From Ptychodera flava (lineage: Eukaryota; Hemichordata; Enteropneusta; Ptychoderidae), in contig NC_091941.1 in NCBI RefSeq assembly GCF_041260155.1, forward strand, positions 38,264,747 through 38,328,746: 64,000 bases of DNA, read 5' to 3'. Below are positions 1 to 11,700 of the stretch, piece after piece (within the stretch, counting starts at the first letter, position 1; each line of letters starts with the position of its first letter). The notes beneath the pieces were generated by a model. That model was not told where the DNA came from. It made no database searches and saw nothing but the letters and a program-made list of their open reading frames with translations. The position numbers and the translations under genes were made by a program.

Positions 1-924
1 ATTGGATTGTATCACCAAAAAAATCGACGTGCATATCTATGACATTGGTCAATGTCCTTGTACCAACTTTGAATAAAATTGGTTGAAACATGTCTGAGTT
101 ATGGCTTTGTACATGAAAAAATCATAGCAAAATGGCCGCATGGCAGCCATATTGGATCGTTTTACAAAACAAATTGATGTGCATATCTACCACTATGACA
201 TTGGTCAATGTCCTTGTACCAACTTTGAATAAAATCGGTTGAGATATGCTTGAGTAATGGCTCTGTACATGAAAAAATTGTAATAAAATGGCCGCCAGGC
301 GGCCATATTGGATCGTATCACAAAACAAATCGATGTGCATATCTATGACATTGGTCAATGTCCTTTTACCAACATTGAATAAAATCGATTGAAACATGTC
401 TGAGTTATGGCTCTGTACATGAAAAAATTGTAATAAAATGGCCGACTGGCGGCCATATTGGATCGTATCACAAAACAAATTGACATGCATATCTATGACA
501 TTGGTCAATGTCCTTGTACCAACTTTGAATGTAATCGGTTGAAATATGTCTGAGTTATGGCTCTGTACATGAAAAAATTGTAATAAAATGGCCGCCTGGC
601 GGCCATATTGGATCGTATTACAAAACAAATCGACGTGCATATCTATGACATTGGTCAATGTCCTTGTACCAACTTTGAATCAAATCGGTTGCAACATGTC
701 TGAGTTATGGCTCTGTACATGAAAAAATCTTAATAAAATGGCCGCCTGGCGGCCATATTGGATCGTATCACAAAACAAATCGACGTGCATCTGTATGACA
801 TATGAAGTAATCCTTGTACCAAGTTTGAATGAAATCGCTCCCTGCATCTGAGATATCTGGGTGAACGGACGCACGGACATGACCGAACCTATAAGTCCCC
901 CCGGACGGTGTCCGTGGGGACTAA
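1..924 (+). mobile_element. Pearl-like (Helentron-related) non-autonomous element, tandem core and 3' end
   Basis: At least five head-to-tail units of 150 bp (landmark AATGGCCGC at 131, 287, 437, 587, 737; the first gap is 156) run from the left edge. They are followed by a diverged end with GAGATATCTGGGTGAACGGA and ACGG-type short repeats, then a terminal hairpin at 894-922 (AGTCCCC..CGGAC / GTCCG.GGGGACT) and CTAA at 921-924. The left end is outside the window. Since 150 is a multiple of three, the minus strand stays open through the array, but I regard that frame as non-coding. Confidence 0.65.
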
Positions 925-3079
925 ATATGATAACAATTCCAGACATATTACTTGAGTAGTGTGAAGGGTTGTGAAATGTTATCATACAATCACCAAAACT
1001 CTCTGTATTACTCTTCTTTCACAGGCGTACTCAGAGGGTTAATGGGCTGTAAATTAACTTGAACCTCTCACAGGCTTGTATGAAAAATTGGGTGGTAAAC
1101 AGGTTGAACGCAACTGGATGAAAAATACATCGACTAAAACTTCAGCAACTTCTGACACAAAGTGCAGACACATTTTCAGCTACAATCATAACACTTTATT
1201 TCAAACTGTGATTTTCTCAAATTGCTACAGCAAATTGACGAATAAATTACAACTCTGAATAAATTATTTAAAATGTTATATAATTATTTGACAATATATG
1301 TTATATAGATAGGATAAAAATTTTACTGATGAAGTAATCTCAAAAGGAATTAAAATTCATAAATTACATAGATAATTGAGGTAGCATTGTCACAAATTTG
1401 TGAAAGGTAAAATAAGCGTTGAGATTTTAGTTTGAAAGATACAGCATTGAATGTGTATATGTGTGCACATGTGTTGGTGCAGAAATACACATAAGAATAG
1501 GTTCACTATATACCTATGTCAGACTACAGACATAATGGTTTTGACAGATTCCATGAACTTCATTGCCTTTATAGCCTAACTAGCATTTCTCTGTTCTATC
1601 AAATATCAAATGTGGTAACATCATGGCACATGAAAGTGAAATGACAGCAAAATTCCTGCATGAATCATACATCTTTATCATAAAGAGACAGTAGCTGTAA
1701 CTTTTATGATTATATTATCGGTATTTTGACTTTGCATGTCAATTACCAGTTCTACTTGTTCTACTACTAAAAGCATGTTGAAACATCCACGGTTTAGTTT
1801 GTTGGCAAAGTGTTTACACATGTAAATGCACTGTTATTGTTTATATTTGAATCCTAATCAGGTACAAGAATTCACCTTTCAACGATAACCATGCAGTCTA
1901 TAAAAATACAAGCTGAGTTGAAAAACTGAATACTCTGTATTTCAGTGTGCTTCAGGGGGCAGAACAAGAATCTGTAGTTGATATTAAACCCAAAAATGAT
2001 GAAAGCAATGTTTAGCAGCAAAAGTCATCCAAATATTACAGCTACTGGCCGTTTAATCTTGACAACTATGAATTGTGAATTATATCAGACTATTTGGATA
2101 GCAGAGCTATTGCTTGGGGGATATTTTCTTTTATTAAATATCTGACTCAGTGACTGAAGTAATTCTGTGGGATATGATATCACCTGCTAGCTAATCTTGA
2201 TGCTATTGTTTGCAGAAGGAAGGAAGTTGGAATGTTAAAGATCTTAAAGCTTTGGAGATTGTCTTGCATTTTGCAAAGCTAATGAACATAGTAAATAATA
2301 GTTTTGCAAACCTGTACAAGGAATACTGGTTAATTTTAAGTTTGTAATATTCCACGAAAACAGAACATACATGTAACATTGACTTCAAATGGTTCCAGAG
2401 TTTTGCAAACTTCAAGGCTCAATGTTTCAGTCTAATCACACTGCAACTATCCAAATTCTATTTAACTGATCGCGAGACTCAGTGGTGTCATATGTTTGTC
2501 ATGACAAATTTCCTTAACAGTTGAAACTCAGTCTAAACAAATTAAGAGATGTGTTTTTAAAATGAATGTGGATAGGAAGAAAGCCTATCATGGGGGATCA
2601 TTGTAAACTTAACAGTACATGTGTACATGAAAGGAATACAAACAAAATCCCAGTTTGGTGAGTAAAAAAAATCCTAGTTTGGTGGGTAGACACAAGACAA
2701 AATATGGAAATACAATCAGTTGTAGACTTGTAGAGTATCAATCAGCTAAAAATAATACAAACATACATACAATAATTCTGTTACCCTCAAGTCAAATCAC
2801 TTTCTTGTTGTCCATTTCTGTTTTCATCAATTATCAAGAGCAGAATGACTTGATACTTTGGAAATTTGACATTTGTAAAAGCAATGAATGGAATGATATC
2901 AAAAGTTAAAAGTTGTACATTTTAAACAAATCACACAAAATAATTCATCCTCATATTACCCAATTTTCTGATTTTCATCTTTAAACATAGGGCCAAAGTC
3001 CCTGAAGCTACTATAGACATGGATACAAAATTAAGTATTTCCTTACTGTATGAAATTATCTCACTAAGGTCATCCTACG
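925..3079. other. No gene seen
   Basis: AT-rich sequence with short open frames only and no splice-supported coding run; contains the foldback-family fragment listed at 1685-1875. Confidence 0.6.
1685..1875. mobile_element. Partial copy of the TTAA-flanked foldback family
   Basis: ACAGTAGCTGTAACTTTTAT, GTTCTACTACTAAAAGCATG, TTGAAACATCC and GTAAATGCACTGTTATTGTT occur in the same order as in the 26.5-kb copy. Diverged; the borders are not visible. Confidence 0.45.
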
Positions 3080-4280
3080 GACAAGTAAACTAAATATTAA
3101 AGCTGTCTGACCAGCGGTTTTGAAAGAACAAGCAACTCAACAGTTGACAGAGCTCTGTTGAGTTATGTAGAGAATAACCTTTTGTGACACATGTATTGAT
3201 GAAGAAGGTGGATATCTTTGATTAACATTGTGAGTTCTGTTTAATAAGTTGAGACTGTACATACTCAGAGAAAGCACACTGAAGAGACAAAGGTTCGAAA
3301 CTTAAGAAGTTCAAGGTCACAAAGCATTATAAGGAATCATGTTACACTTTCATTGCACTGTTTACACAGATTGCATAATTGCTATAAATAGCACATGAGG
3401 AATCTTTATACAGCCCAGCTTTACCATAAAAACCCTATCACTTTGACCACTCTTTTAATTGACCACTCTATTTTTTCCTCAAAAAGTAATTTTATTTTAT
3501 CCTTACCAAGTCAACCATAAATGGAAATTAGAACTTTCTCTATCTCTATCTCTATCTCTATTGACTATTTTGAGCAATTTCTTTTAGATAACATACAGGG
3601 CACAATAAATGACGGTTCAGAATATGTCAAAGTTGGGATTCAGGAAAGTTGCCTTTACATGTTAAATCCTCCAAGATGGTAAGCATTTCACTATGAACTG
3701 TCAAAAAAAGTTGAACTTTCTGATAATTCTACACTAAAATTATTTTGGCTTTGATGATTTCCTAATTAATTCAATTATTTAAAATCATATTAATTATTTT
3801 TTTCTGGGTGAATTGATAGGGTTTATACAGTACAAGTATTACATACAATGTAAGTCAAATTTTGACCAAAAATGACAAAAAAATTCCTTAAAAATACAGA
3901 TTTGCATATTTCATCACAATTTGCACAAGTCTAAGTTGGGTTACCCCTAGGGACCTGTATACCAAATAACAAAGCTGTCTGACCAGCGGTTATGAAGAAG
4001 AAGATTTTTTACCAAAAACACCTTTTTTTGGCATTAATTTGCCTATTTTCAAAAATATCAAAAAATTAAAAAAAATAGTTTCTCAAAATAGTATTTTTCA
4101 TCTACACAACAAATATCAAATCAGTAAGTACTGCGGTTCTCAAGATATTTGAGTGGACGGACGCCTCACAAACGGACATACATACATACATACATACATA
4201 CATACATACAGACTGACGACGGACGCCGGACGGATACCCATCCCAATAGCTTCTATAGACTATAGTGTATAGTAGCTAAA
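3080..4280 (+). mobile_element. Pearl-like non-autonomous element with terminal hairpin
   Basis: Two diverged copies of the core motif AAAGCTGTCTGACCAGCGG (about 3100 and 3972) frame an AT-rich body. Then come GAGTGGACGGACGCC, a (CATA)n/(ACGG)n microsatellite at 4160-4235, and a terminal palindrome at 4248-4277 (AGCTTCTATA ... TATAGTAGCT) followed by CTAAAAA. The block around 3140-3215 (ATGTAGAGAATAACCTTTTG) recurs at about 43330 in another element. The left end is not defined. Confidence 0.55.
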
Positions 4281-4316
4281 AACTGATTCATAAAAGTTGG
4301 TACATGACATAAAAGT

Positions 4317-4479
4317 CTATCTGATTAAAATCCAACTTAGAGACAGGTCAGTCTTTTACGCTATCATATTACGGTCTTTATTTTTCTGCATAGTGAGGAG
4401 AGGACTGTAGGAAAATAAAGACCGCAATACGATAGCGTAAGAGATAGAACCATTTCTACATTGAATTTTAATCAGATTG
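4317..4479. mobile_element. Mutator-type MITE (163 bp), 10-bp target duplication
   Basis: Inverted ends CTATCTGATTAAAATCCAAC and (reverse complement of the right end) CAATCTGATTAAAATTCAAT, flanked by 10-bp direct repeats ACATAAAAGT (4307-4316) and ACATAGAAGT (4480-4489), one mismatch. An inner inverted pair (TTACGCTATC...ATAAAGACCG) fills much of the middle. Its ends match the MITEs at 40740 and 45388. A 9-11 bp target duplication is the Mutator hallmark. Confidence 0.65.
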
Positions 4480-4899
4480 ACATAGAAGTAAAAAAAATAC
4501 CGCAATTATACGATGTCGCTCAAATTTCATCAGAATTGGTACATACCAAAGATCAACAATAAGTGTTATTTCTATCTGTTCAGTGCAGGAAAATTATACG
4601 TTGATGTTATGACAATTTCTGCACAGTACAACCAGAAAAACAACAAGAAATATTTAAACAAGAAAATTAAGAACGACAAAAGTAAATACGGTCTGAAACT
4701 TTAGGTACTGAAGGTCAACTTTAGCAACATGCATAGCAGGGAATCTTTCAACCATGGATGTACAAACATAGACATCCATGGTTTCAGCAGATCTGTTAAT
4801 ATGTCACAGTTCATCAACAGTGACAGGAAATGACCAATTAGCTGTTTCAGTGACTGCTACCACTCCGAAACATAATAGGTACCCTGCATACAAATAGGT

Positions 4900-5225
4900 T
4901 AAAGGTCAAAATCCTCTTATTCAGATGTGTGGGCTGATTCAGTTCACTGCCACCACTCCTGCACATTTGCAGGATTTCCCTTTTTCTTACCTCATTTGCA
5001 CATTTTTGACACTGACGTGTTCATTTGAACAAATTCACATCTCAACCCCTACATCTACCTGTACACCAAATACTGAGACGCTAGCTTTGGCGGTATGGGA
5101 GCCTTTGTGTGTGACGGACATACATCCTCACATACATACCCACAAATATACTGACATACAGACTCCACCGACTCATCATATAAGCTCTTTTTGGTATTTA
5201 TATATAAAACCAAATATGAGCTAAA
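4900..5225 (+). mobile_element. Pearl-like element 3' module (copy 1 of a family seen again near 44.2 kb)
   Basis: The stretch CATTTGCAGGATTT ... TTCATTTGAACAAATT ... CACCTGTACACCAAATACT-type sequence followed by a CATA/ACGG microsatellite matches 44280-44460. It ends in a hairpin at 5183-5222 (AGCTC..TTTGGT / ACCAAA..GAGCT) and CTAAAAAA. The open frame over this part is shared by both copies only because they are the same repeat family. Confidence 0.55.
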
Positions 5226-7088
5226 AAACTGTCAAAGAAAAACTTTTCTATTTCAAATATTATGGCACAAACATACCTCTGTAATATGAGTCGAAATCTT
5301 CCATCTCTAAAGTCTCAGTAATTAATACATGTATGAGATAAGATATGTACGTTGCAATAGACCCTACGTCAATATATCAGTTTCTGTATATTCATCCAGT
5401 GTATCAGTTTATAGCAAACATAAATTGTTTTAATATGGACCAACAACGTAATGGGTTACTACAGTTTTAACAAACTATATAAAATCACACAATCTCTATA
5501 TCCTTAATGCTGAAATTTCAAAACTATGAGGTAGATTTCATGCTTTGTGTTCAGTGTTCAATAATATTCATATCATAATATGAAAAGAATACTTATGATA
5601 TGTTCAAATATTAATGGCAATCCTAGATCCAGTAATTACGTTCTCTGATTAGTAAGTTCGTTTCCTCACTATCCCAACATCTGATAGGTATCAGGAAGGC
5701 AGAACATTATGGGAAGACTGCATTAACTTGCATGGTACCTGAAACCCGAGTCCTTGCCTGACCAACTCGGGTGACAAACAGAAGATTTTTAATCCCCAAG
5801 GTGTGAATGTTCCATTGTTATCTAATCCAGCTGGTGCCATTGTAGTGCCATTGTAGGAAAGGCAGGTCTATGAAATTGATCCTCATAGGGAAGTAGGGTA
5901 TTCCTAAGTTAATGGAGCCTTCCCGTAATGATTAATTTCAATTAATTTAAAACTAATTTCAAAATACTTTCAATTAGTTTCAAAGGTATACCGACAAAGT
6001 CAGTAATTGGTAAATTTCAATATATATAATTTATGTTATTATCCATGGAGGTAAAAAATCAATCAGAATGAGTGAATATTAAGATTTTCAATTAGTTATC
6101 ATTGAAGTTGAGAATAAAATTAGAAATTCAAGATTGGTAATAACGCCTTGGACAGAGTTTGATCTTGATATAACCTAATTCTTTCACAGCAAAATCAATG
6201 CTTTAATATTGAGTAACTTCATTAATGTAGACAAAATTGTCAACCACACTGCGCTGTCATAGAAAGTAAATACAAGTAAAACTCAACCATTTTCCTGTGT
6301 GTTCTGTGCAAATACAAAATAAGTATGGATCAATAAACTAAAAGCTGGTTAAATCATGGGCAGTCAGTCTGTCGAAAACAGACAGTACATACCGTGGTGT
6401 TTCATCTTGGACACTACAGAAACGTGCACTCTTAGCACATTTTAGGGATGGAATTTAGAATTATTCATGGGTATATAAAATCTTTTACACTATGTATGTA
6501 TCCACTGTATGTTTGTTTGTATATATCCACTTACAAAACGGCACCAGTGTAACAAGTATAGTAAATGAAGATTATGCCTCAAAAACTATTCAACACATTT
6601 CCTTTTCGTTTGAAACGCCATGATAAACATAACAATGCTAATAATATCAAAAAAAAATTATTTTGGGTATTGACAATTCAAACCGTACTGGTAGTTGCAC
6701 TGGTTAACACTGATAGGGACACGAAGTGTCACTGCAGGGCATATTGAATACATCAATCCTTGTTTGACAGGGATTTATGGAGGCTAACTTACACAAAAAA
6801 TGCCATTGTACAACCTGGGTAAAACTGTGTATCTGTATAAAGTGCTAGGCTACAAATATGGGGAGTTTACACAGCACGTAAAAGGTACAAGAGGCTCTGA
6901 AAAGATATTGCAAATAATTCCAGAACTTTGTGTGAACTCACTTGAAGATCTGGCTTGACAGATATGCACATAGCAAAACACAGAGACAAACAGAGAATCA
7001 GAGAGTGTTAGCACTTGTACGATTTGATTCAAGGACCATAGGCTCTCTATCCATTCTTATACTTTCATCTTTATATTGTTGCATCAGC
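5226..7088. other. 3' flank of the LTD-repeat gene, no other gene seen
   Basis: Should include the 3' UTR of the LTD-repeat gene (downstream on the minus strand). No clear poly(A) signal could be assigned. A short inverted pair (CCCGAGT/ACTCGGG) lies at about 5747-5772. Confidence 0.5.
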
Positions 7089-8707
7089 CTATGACTTGGA
7101 GTCATAAACTGGATTACCAAAGCTATGGAGGGTATTGCCATTACCAGCAATATTGTCAAGTTCACAGGCATCAGAAAACTTGAACTTGTCTTCAAAACCA
7201 TACAGTCCACCATAACTGAGGGGAGATAAAAAGGAACACAAATGATGGGATCAGTTTTTTAGGAGTTTGTTGCATAGAAAAACAAATTTGAAATGATAAC
7301 ATTTGAAGGCTGTTTAAACATTCACACTGGACACTACAAAGATGAGCACACCCCTCTCTTCATCTGCCCTAACACACAAATGTTATGAGGCTTGGGTTTC
7401 CGACCAATTTCTCTGTGCTCCCTAACCCAAGCAAAACCACTAATTCTGATATATACATATGTAAAGAAGTTATAGATTCGCATGACAATACCAAATGTCT
7501 CTCACAGGTATCATGTTACCACAACACTGACATCTACATGTGCACACCATCAAATTTGCTGCTGCATAATTCTGGTATAGGCCAAAAACTTACCTAAGTT
7601 CTATAAAATATGCAAATTAGCAGATTATTGATATGAATAAAGGGCTGAATATCATGGCCTATCATCATTTCTCTCTACAATTAATATTTGGAGAGTTACC
7701 ATTGATTTGAAATATTCCATAGCTATTTTATGGAAATGTTGATTTCTGAATTATTAAATGAAAATAAGCATCACATTTTTTAAATAGACCCATCTAGACC
7801 ACATCAGTTCTTGCCATATAGAAAAAAGAATGTAAATTCTACATTTGATTCAAATCCAATGATATCTTCATAAGGTATGATATCAACAGACAGACAATAT
7901 AAGGTACTTATGAATAAATATGAGAATCAAAAAATCTTGTTGATTGGATCTCAGGGTTGAAATTACAGACACTTCTTTATTTCAAATCTTCAGAAGACTG
8001 CACTGCACTCAATCATAACTTTCTAAAACATATGTATTGTTATGATGGTACATTGTAATTCTGATTTCATAAAGAGAACAAATAAACCAAACTACTGCAT
8101 GTTACAAAATGTTGCACAGAGTTTGATATGGACGAAGGATAAAGGTAAATTTCTCCTCGAAGTGTCCCTAAATGAAAATTTGCAAGCATTTTCCAAAAAT
8201 AAACTTACCTAGTGTCTCATCTTCTATATAAAGCACACACAGACAAATATGAATAAGTGAGTCATTTGTTTGTGTGCCCATTACAGACATTAATGAAATA
8301 CTAAAAAGCAAGTGGAATATCAGACAAAACTTTAAACACAGCGGTAAAATATTATTCACATACTGGAAAGTACCTTGAGGTTTTGCAAAACAACATAAAA
8401 AGATCTGAAGGGTTCAACATTGCTTATTATGACAAAAATCAGAAAAAATCTTTGGCATCATGATGAAAGTGAGGAGAATTTAGTTGACATCAACCTGAAC
8501 TGGAAATTATAAAGAAAAATTACAGCAATTGTGGTATATTAAAATGGGGAAGGATTCTGCATTGACAATACATATAATGATGAGACACATTAACGTGCAC
8601 TGACCTTTTATGTCTTTTCAAGTAGAGAAATCCAGCAATTGCAATCACCAAGACAACTGACACCAATACAGCGATCACAATACCAGCGATGGCACCACCA
8701 GATAAAC
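7089..8707 (-). CDS. Transmembrane and cytoplasmic-tail exons of the LTD-repeat gene (exons 17-18)
   Basis: Exon 17 (8707-8605) encodes a clean single-pass helix (GGAIAGIVIAVLVSVVLVIA, continuing to GFLYL) followed by the basic stop-transfer KRHK. Exon 18 (7215-7089), after the strong acceptor TTTATCTCCCCTCAG, encodes a 42-residue acidic tail ending GNPVYDSKS and a TAG stop. NPxY motifs in such tails bind PTB-domain or endocytic adaptors in other receptors; here that is inference. A possible optional exon at 8300-8209 (acceptor TTGCTTTTTAG, donor GTAAGT) is open in the right phase, but would put exon 18 into another frame that also stays open and gives a longer hydrophobic tail. I prefer the direct splice. 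Confidence 0.8.
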
Positions 8708-11700
8708 CTGAAAGAGAAGAGGGCATTGATAGTGGGTTACATCTAGAAGCAATCACTGCATAGGCATGCTCAGTTGTCATCCATTATCTCCTACACAGAT
8801 ACCAGAGAGTACACTTACAGCTTTTATCAAACAAGGCAGTATAATAAGCACCTCAGATATTCTGAAAGATGTGAAATAATATGCTAGCTTCTCTGTGGAA
8901 ATCAATATGGTCTACCTTCATAATACACCCTACCAATTATGTCCAACGTTTTCATCATTTGTAGTCTATTTTTGCTTCATGATAGTTCGCAACGATAGTC
9001 AACAGGCGAGGGTGTATTTGGTTTCCCTGTAGAGCGTACTGGATCAGATGGACAGATGTCAAAATTTTGCTGTTTACAAACAATTATTTACCAAAGTCCA
9101 ATTACTGTTACTCATATTTTGACCTTAGCAATATCAAAGTTACCTGTTTACTGTGGTTGAAAATGTCTGACAGTATAGGTCTTGCAACCATACTGCAGTA
9201 ACGTCTGAGTTCAAAACAAAGGCACGACAAATTTGTATTCACATAATATATCCTTACTCTTCTAAACTATGACTCTGTCAGAAGCTGCTTGTAGTAGTTG
9301 GCTGTATCAAACAGCGAAAACTCATTTTCATTTGTAACATATCAAAATTTTTTTACACAATATCAAGTTTTTGTAGAAGTATGTTGTTAGCAACACTGTA
9401 GTAATCATATACACAAATGACTGCATGGGACTTGCATCTAATATACTGTAGTGAAAAGCTGTGCTCTTCAACTTAAAATACAGTTTATTTAAATCACAAA
9501 CAACTTAGTATAGATATATGTTGCCTTATAAGTTTCAATACTTTTAATTTCCAACTAACAATATTACACTACTATATTGTACTAGCTATATCTTGCCAGC
9601 CTCAAGACCATATTTATATACTTTACCTTGTGATAACCTTTCAGGATCGGGTGCACAGTCTGAGACACACAGATTGTCTACTGTGTAGGTATTACCCAGT
9701 ATTTCCACATACTGTGTCTCAGTGATATACTTTGTGTAGTTGGTAAATAGATAGTCCAGTTGTTCATCAGACATGGCAAGCATGTTGGCCTGGTATACCA
9801 CGCTACCACAGAATATCTTGGAGTCTACAGGCAATACAAACATTTTGGAAAGCTCACATCCATTGGGAACTTGTAATCAAGTTGTGATGAAGTATTTGTG
9901 ATTTTCAACAGCACTTACAACTTTCTGTGCAATTTTTTTTTTCAGAGAAAGAAAATTCACTTTCAACAATATACAAGAAGATAGCCTTAGTTATTAAACA
10001 TCAAATGTACAGTGTAAAAATTTCATTTGATTTTGCTGACCTGATACTGGTTTACCATAATATCACTGTACAGCATGGTGGCAATGGACACTTGAAAAAT
10101 ATTGTTTAATCTGTGAAGTAGCATTCAAAGAATCTTTGTATTCTATTATGTCATGTACTAGGGTGAAATTTTTACTGTTCTTCCCTGAGATGTTTGAGAG
10201 TTTCTTAGTACATCAATATCTAAGAAAATGTGGTATTTTCAGAAGAATTCTGATGACAAAACTGTTTGAAAAGAGTCAGAAAAAGAAAACCAAAACCACG
10301 GACCAACTCTTTACCTTGTAAATAGACTGGAGTAAATCCACACTGACACCCTGCCTCAACACCATCTACAATCTCATTTATCAAAGCCTGTATATATCTG
10401 TCATCAGACATCCACACTTCACAATCAGCATCCACAAGTCTCATTTGAATGCCTTGAGAGTAGGCATGGCTGGGACAGTTGTTCTCATAACCAGGGCTAG
10501 GGTAGGACAATGCATACACAGCGGAGGTCCTTCTGTCACAGCAAGTACATCTGTTGATGGATTCGTCCTGAGTCTCATGCCATCTGTAATACAGTATGCC
10601 AGATTCAATTCAGTGTGAAACTTTAAAATGACATTGATTCTTCAATTATTTCAAAATATCATAAAAGAGCTTAATTGACATTCATATGCAATAGGGACAC
10701 ACAAGGTCATACAGATTGAGACACATTTACACTATATCTGCCGTATTGCAGTCATCATTACCCTCTATTCTCATCAACTTTTAATTTCCTTTCAATCACC
10801 AAATCACTGATATTATGATATCAATATAACAGATTGCAACTTGTTCTGTTTTCTCATCCAAATATGTACGATTCAACAGTTCAATTCAACTACTGGTACA
10901 ATTCAACCATCGAGCATCCTGCAGCTAGCTGGACAAGCTAAAATCTTGAGATGGGCCTGTGTTCTGAAACTAAATGACTATCAATTTAGTCATGAGTTAA
11001 GTGCAGTACTTTACGATCATAGCTCTGATGTTGATTTTTCTATCGTTAATGCGAATGACTTCATAATAAGTAATTTTTGCAAATCATAAAAAGTAAACCA
11101 CTGGCAATGTTTTCTTTTAAATAACATTGAAAGAACAATTATTCCTCGATTTAAAAAACCCTGAAATTAAAGTACAACCAGTAATCCTTAGAACATTCTT
11201 TATCCCTGTATGCTAGGATTGAATTTAAATAAAGCTTTAGACAAGCTTCAATGGAATCATTTTCATGCAAATTAATTATACAAGCTTTTGCTGTAACATT
11301 ACCTAGGAATTCACCTTAAATGCAACATGTAACAGTCAACACTTTTATAACTGGAAAATATTTCTGCAAGAGCTATAGTTCCAAGGATGAAGAAAATATT
11401 AATTTTTATTCCTGCACCTTGACAATGGTGTTAAATTCTAGGTGTTTCACATTTACCGGTATATTGACTTCACTCCTCTGTCAAAAATTTCAAGTTATTT
11501 TAAAATGCTGGTCACTTGCATTTCTGACCAATGAGTGAAAATAAAGACAAACACTCCAAGGTATTTGTTGCATGTGTTGTAGCCATGGAAACCTTTGTGT
11601 CACTCAGCAAAAATAAGAATATTACGGAAAATCATCAGAATCTTCACCTACTTGTCATTTTCCACAAATATATCACTGTTTGGAGTCAAGACATCAAGGA

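Noticed and set aside
122-985. Long minus-strand open frames (178 and 101 codons) with repeated peptide
   Set aside because: They arise because a 150-bp tandem repeat is a multiple of three; the peptide has no protein features beyond the repeat and the array belongs to a mobile element.
4925-5224. Plus-strand open frame similar in translation to one at 44200-44418
   Set aside because: The likeness is at DNA level: both are the same 3' module of pearl-like elements, ending in microsatellite and hairpin.
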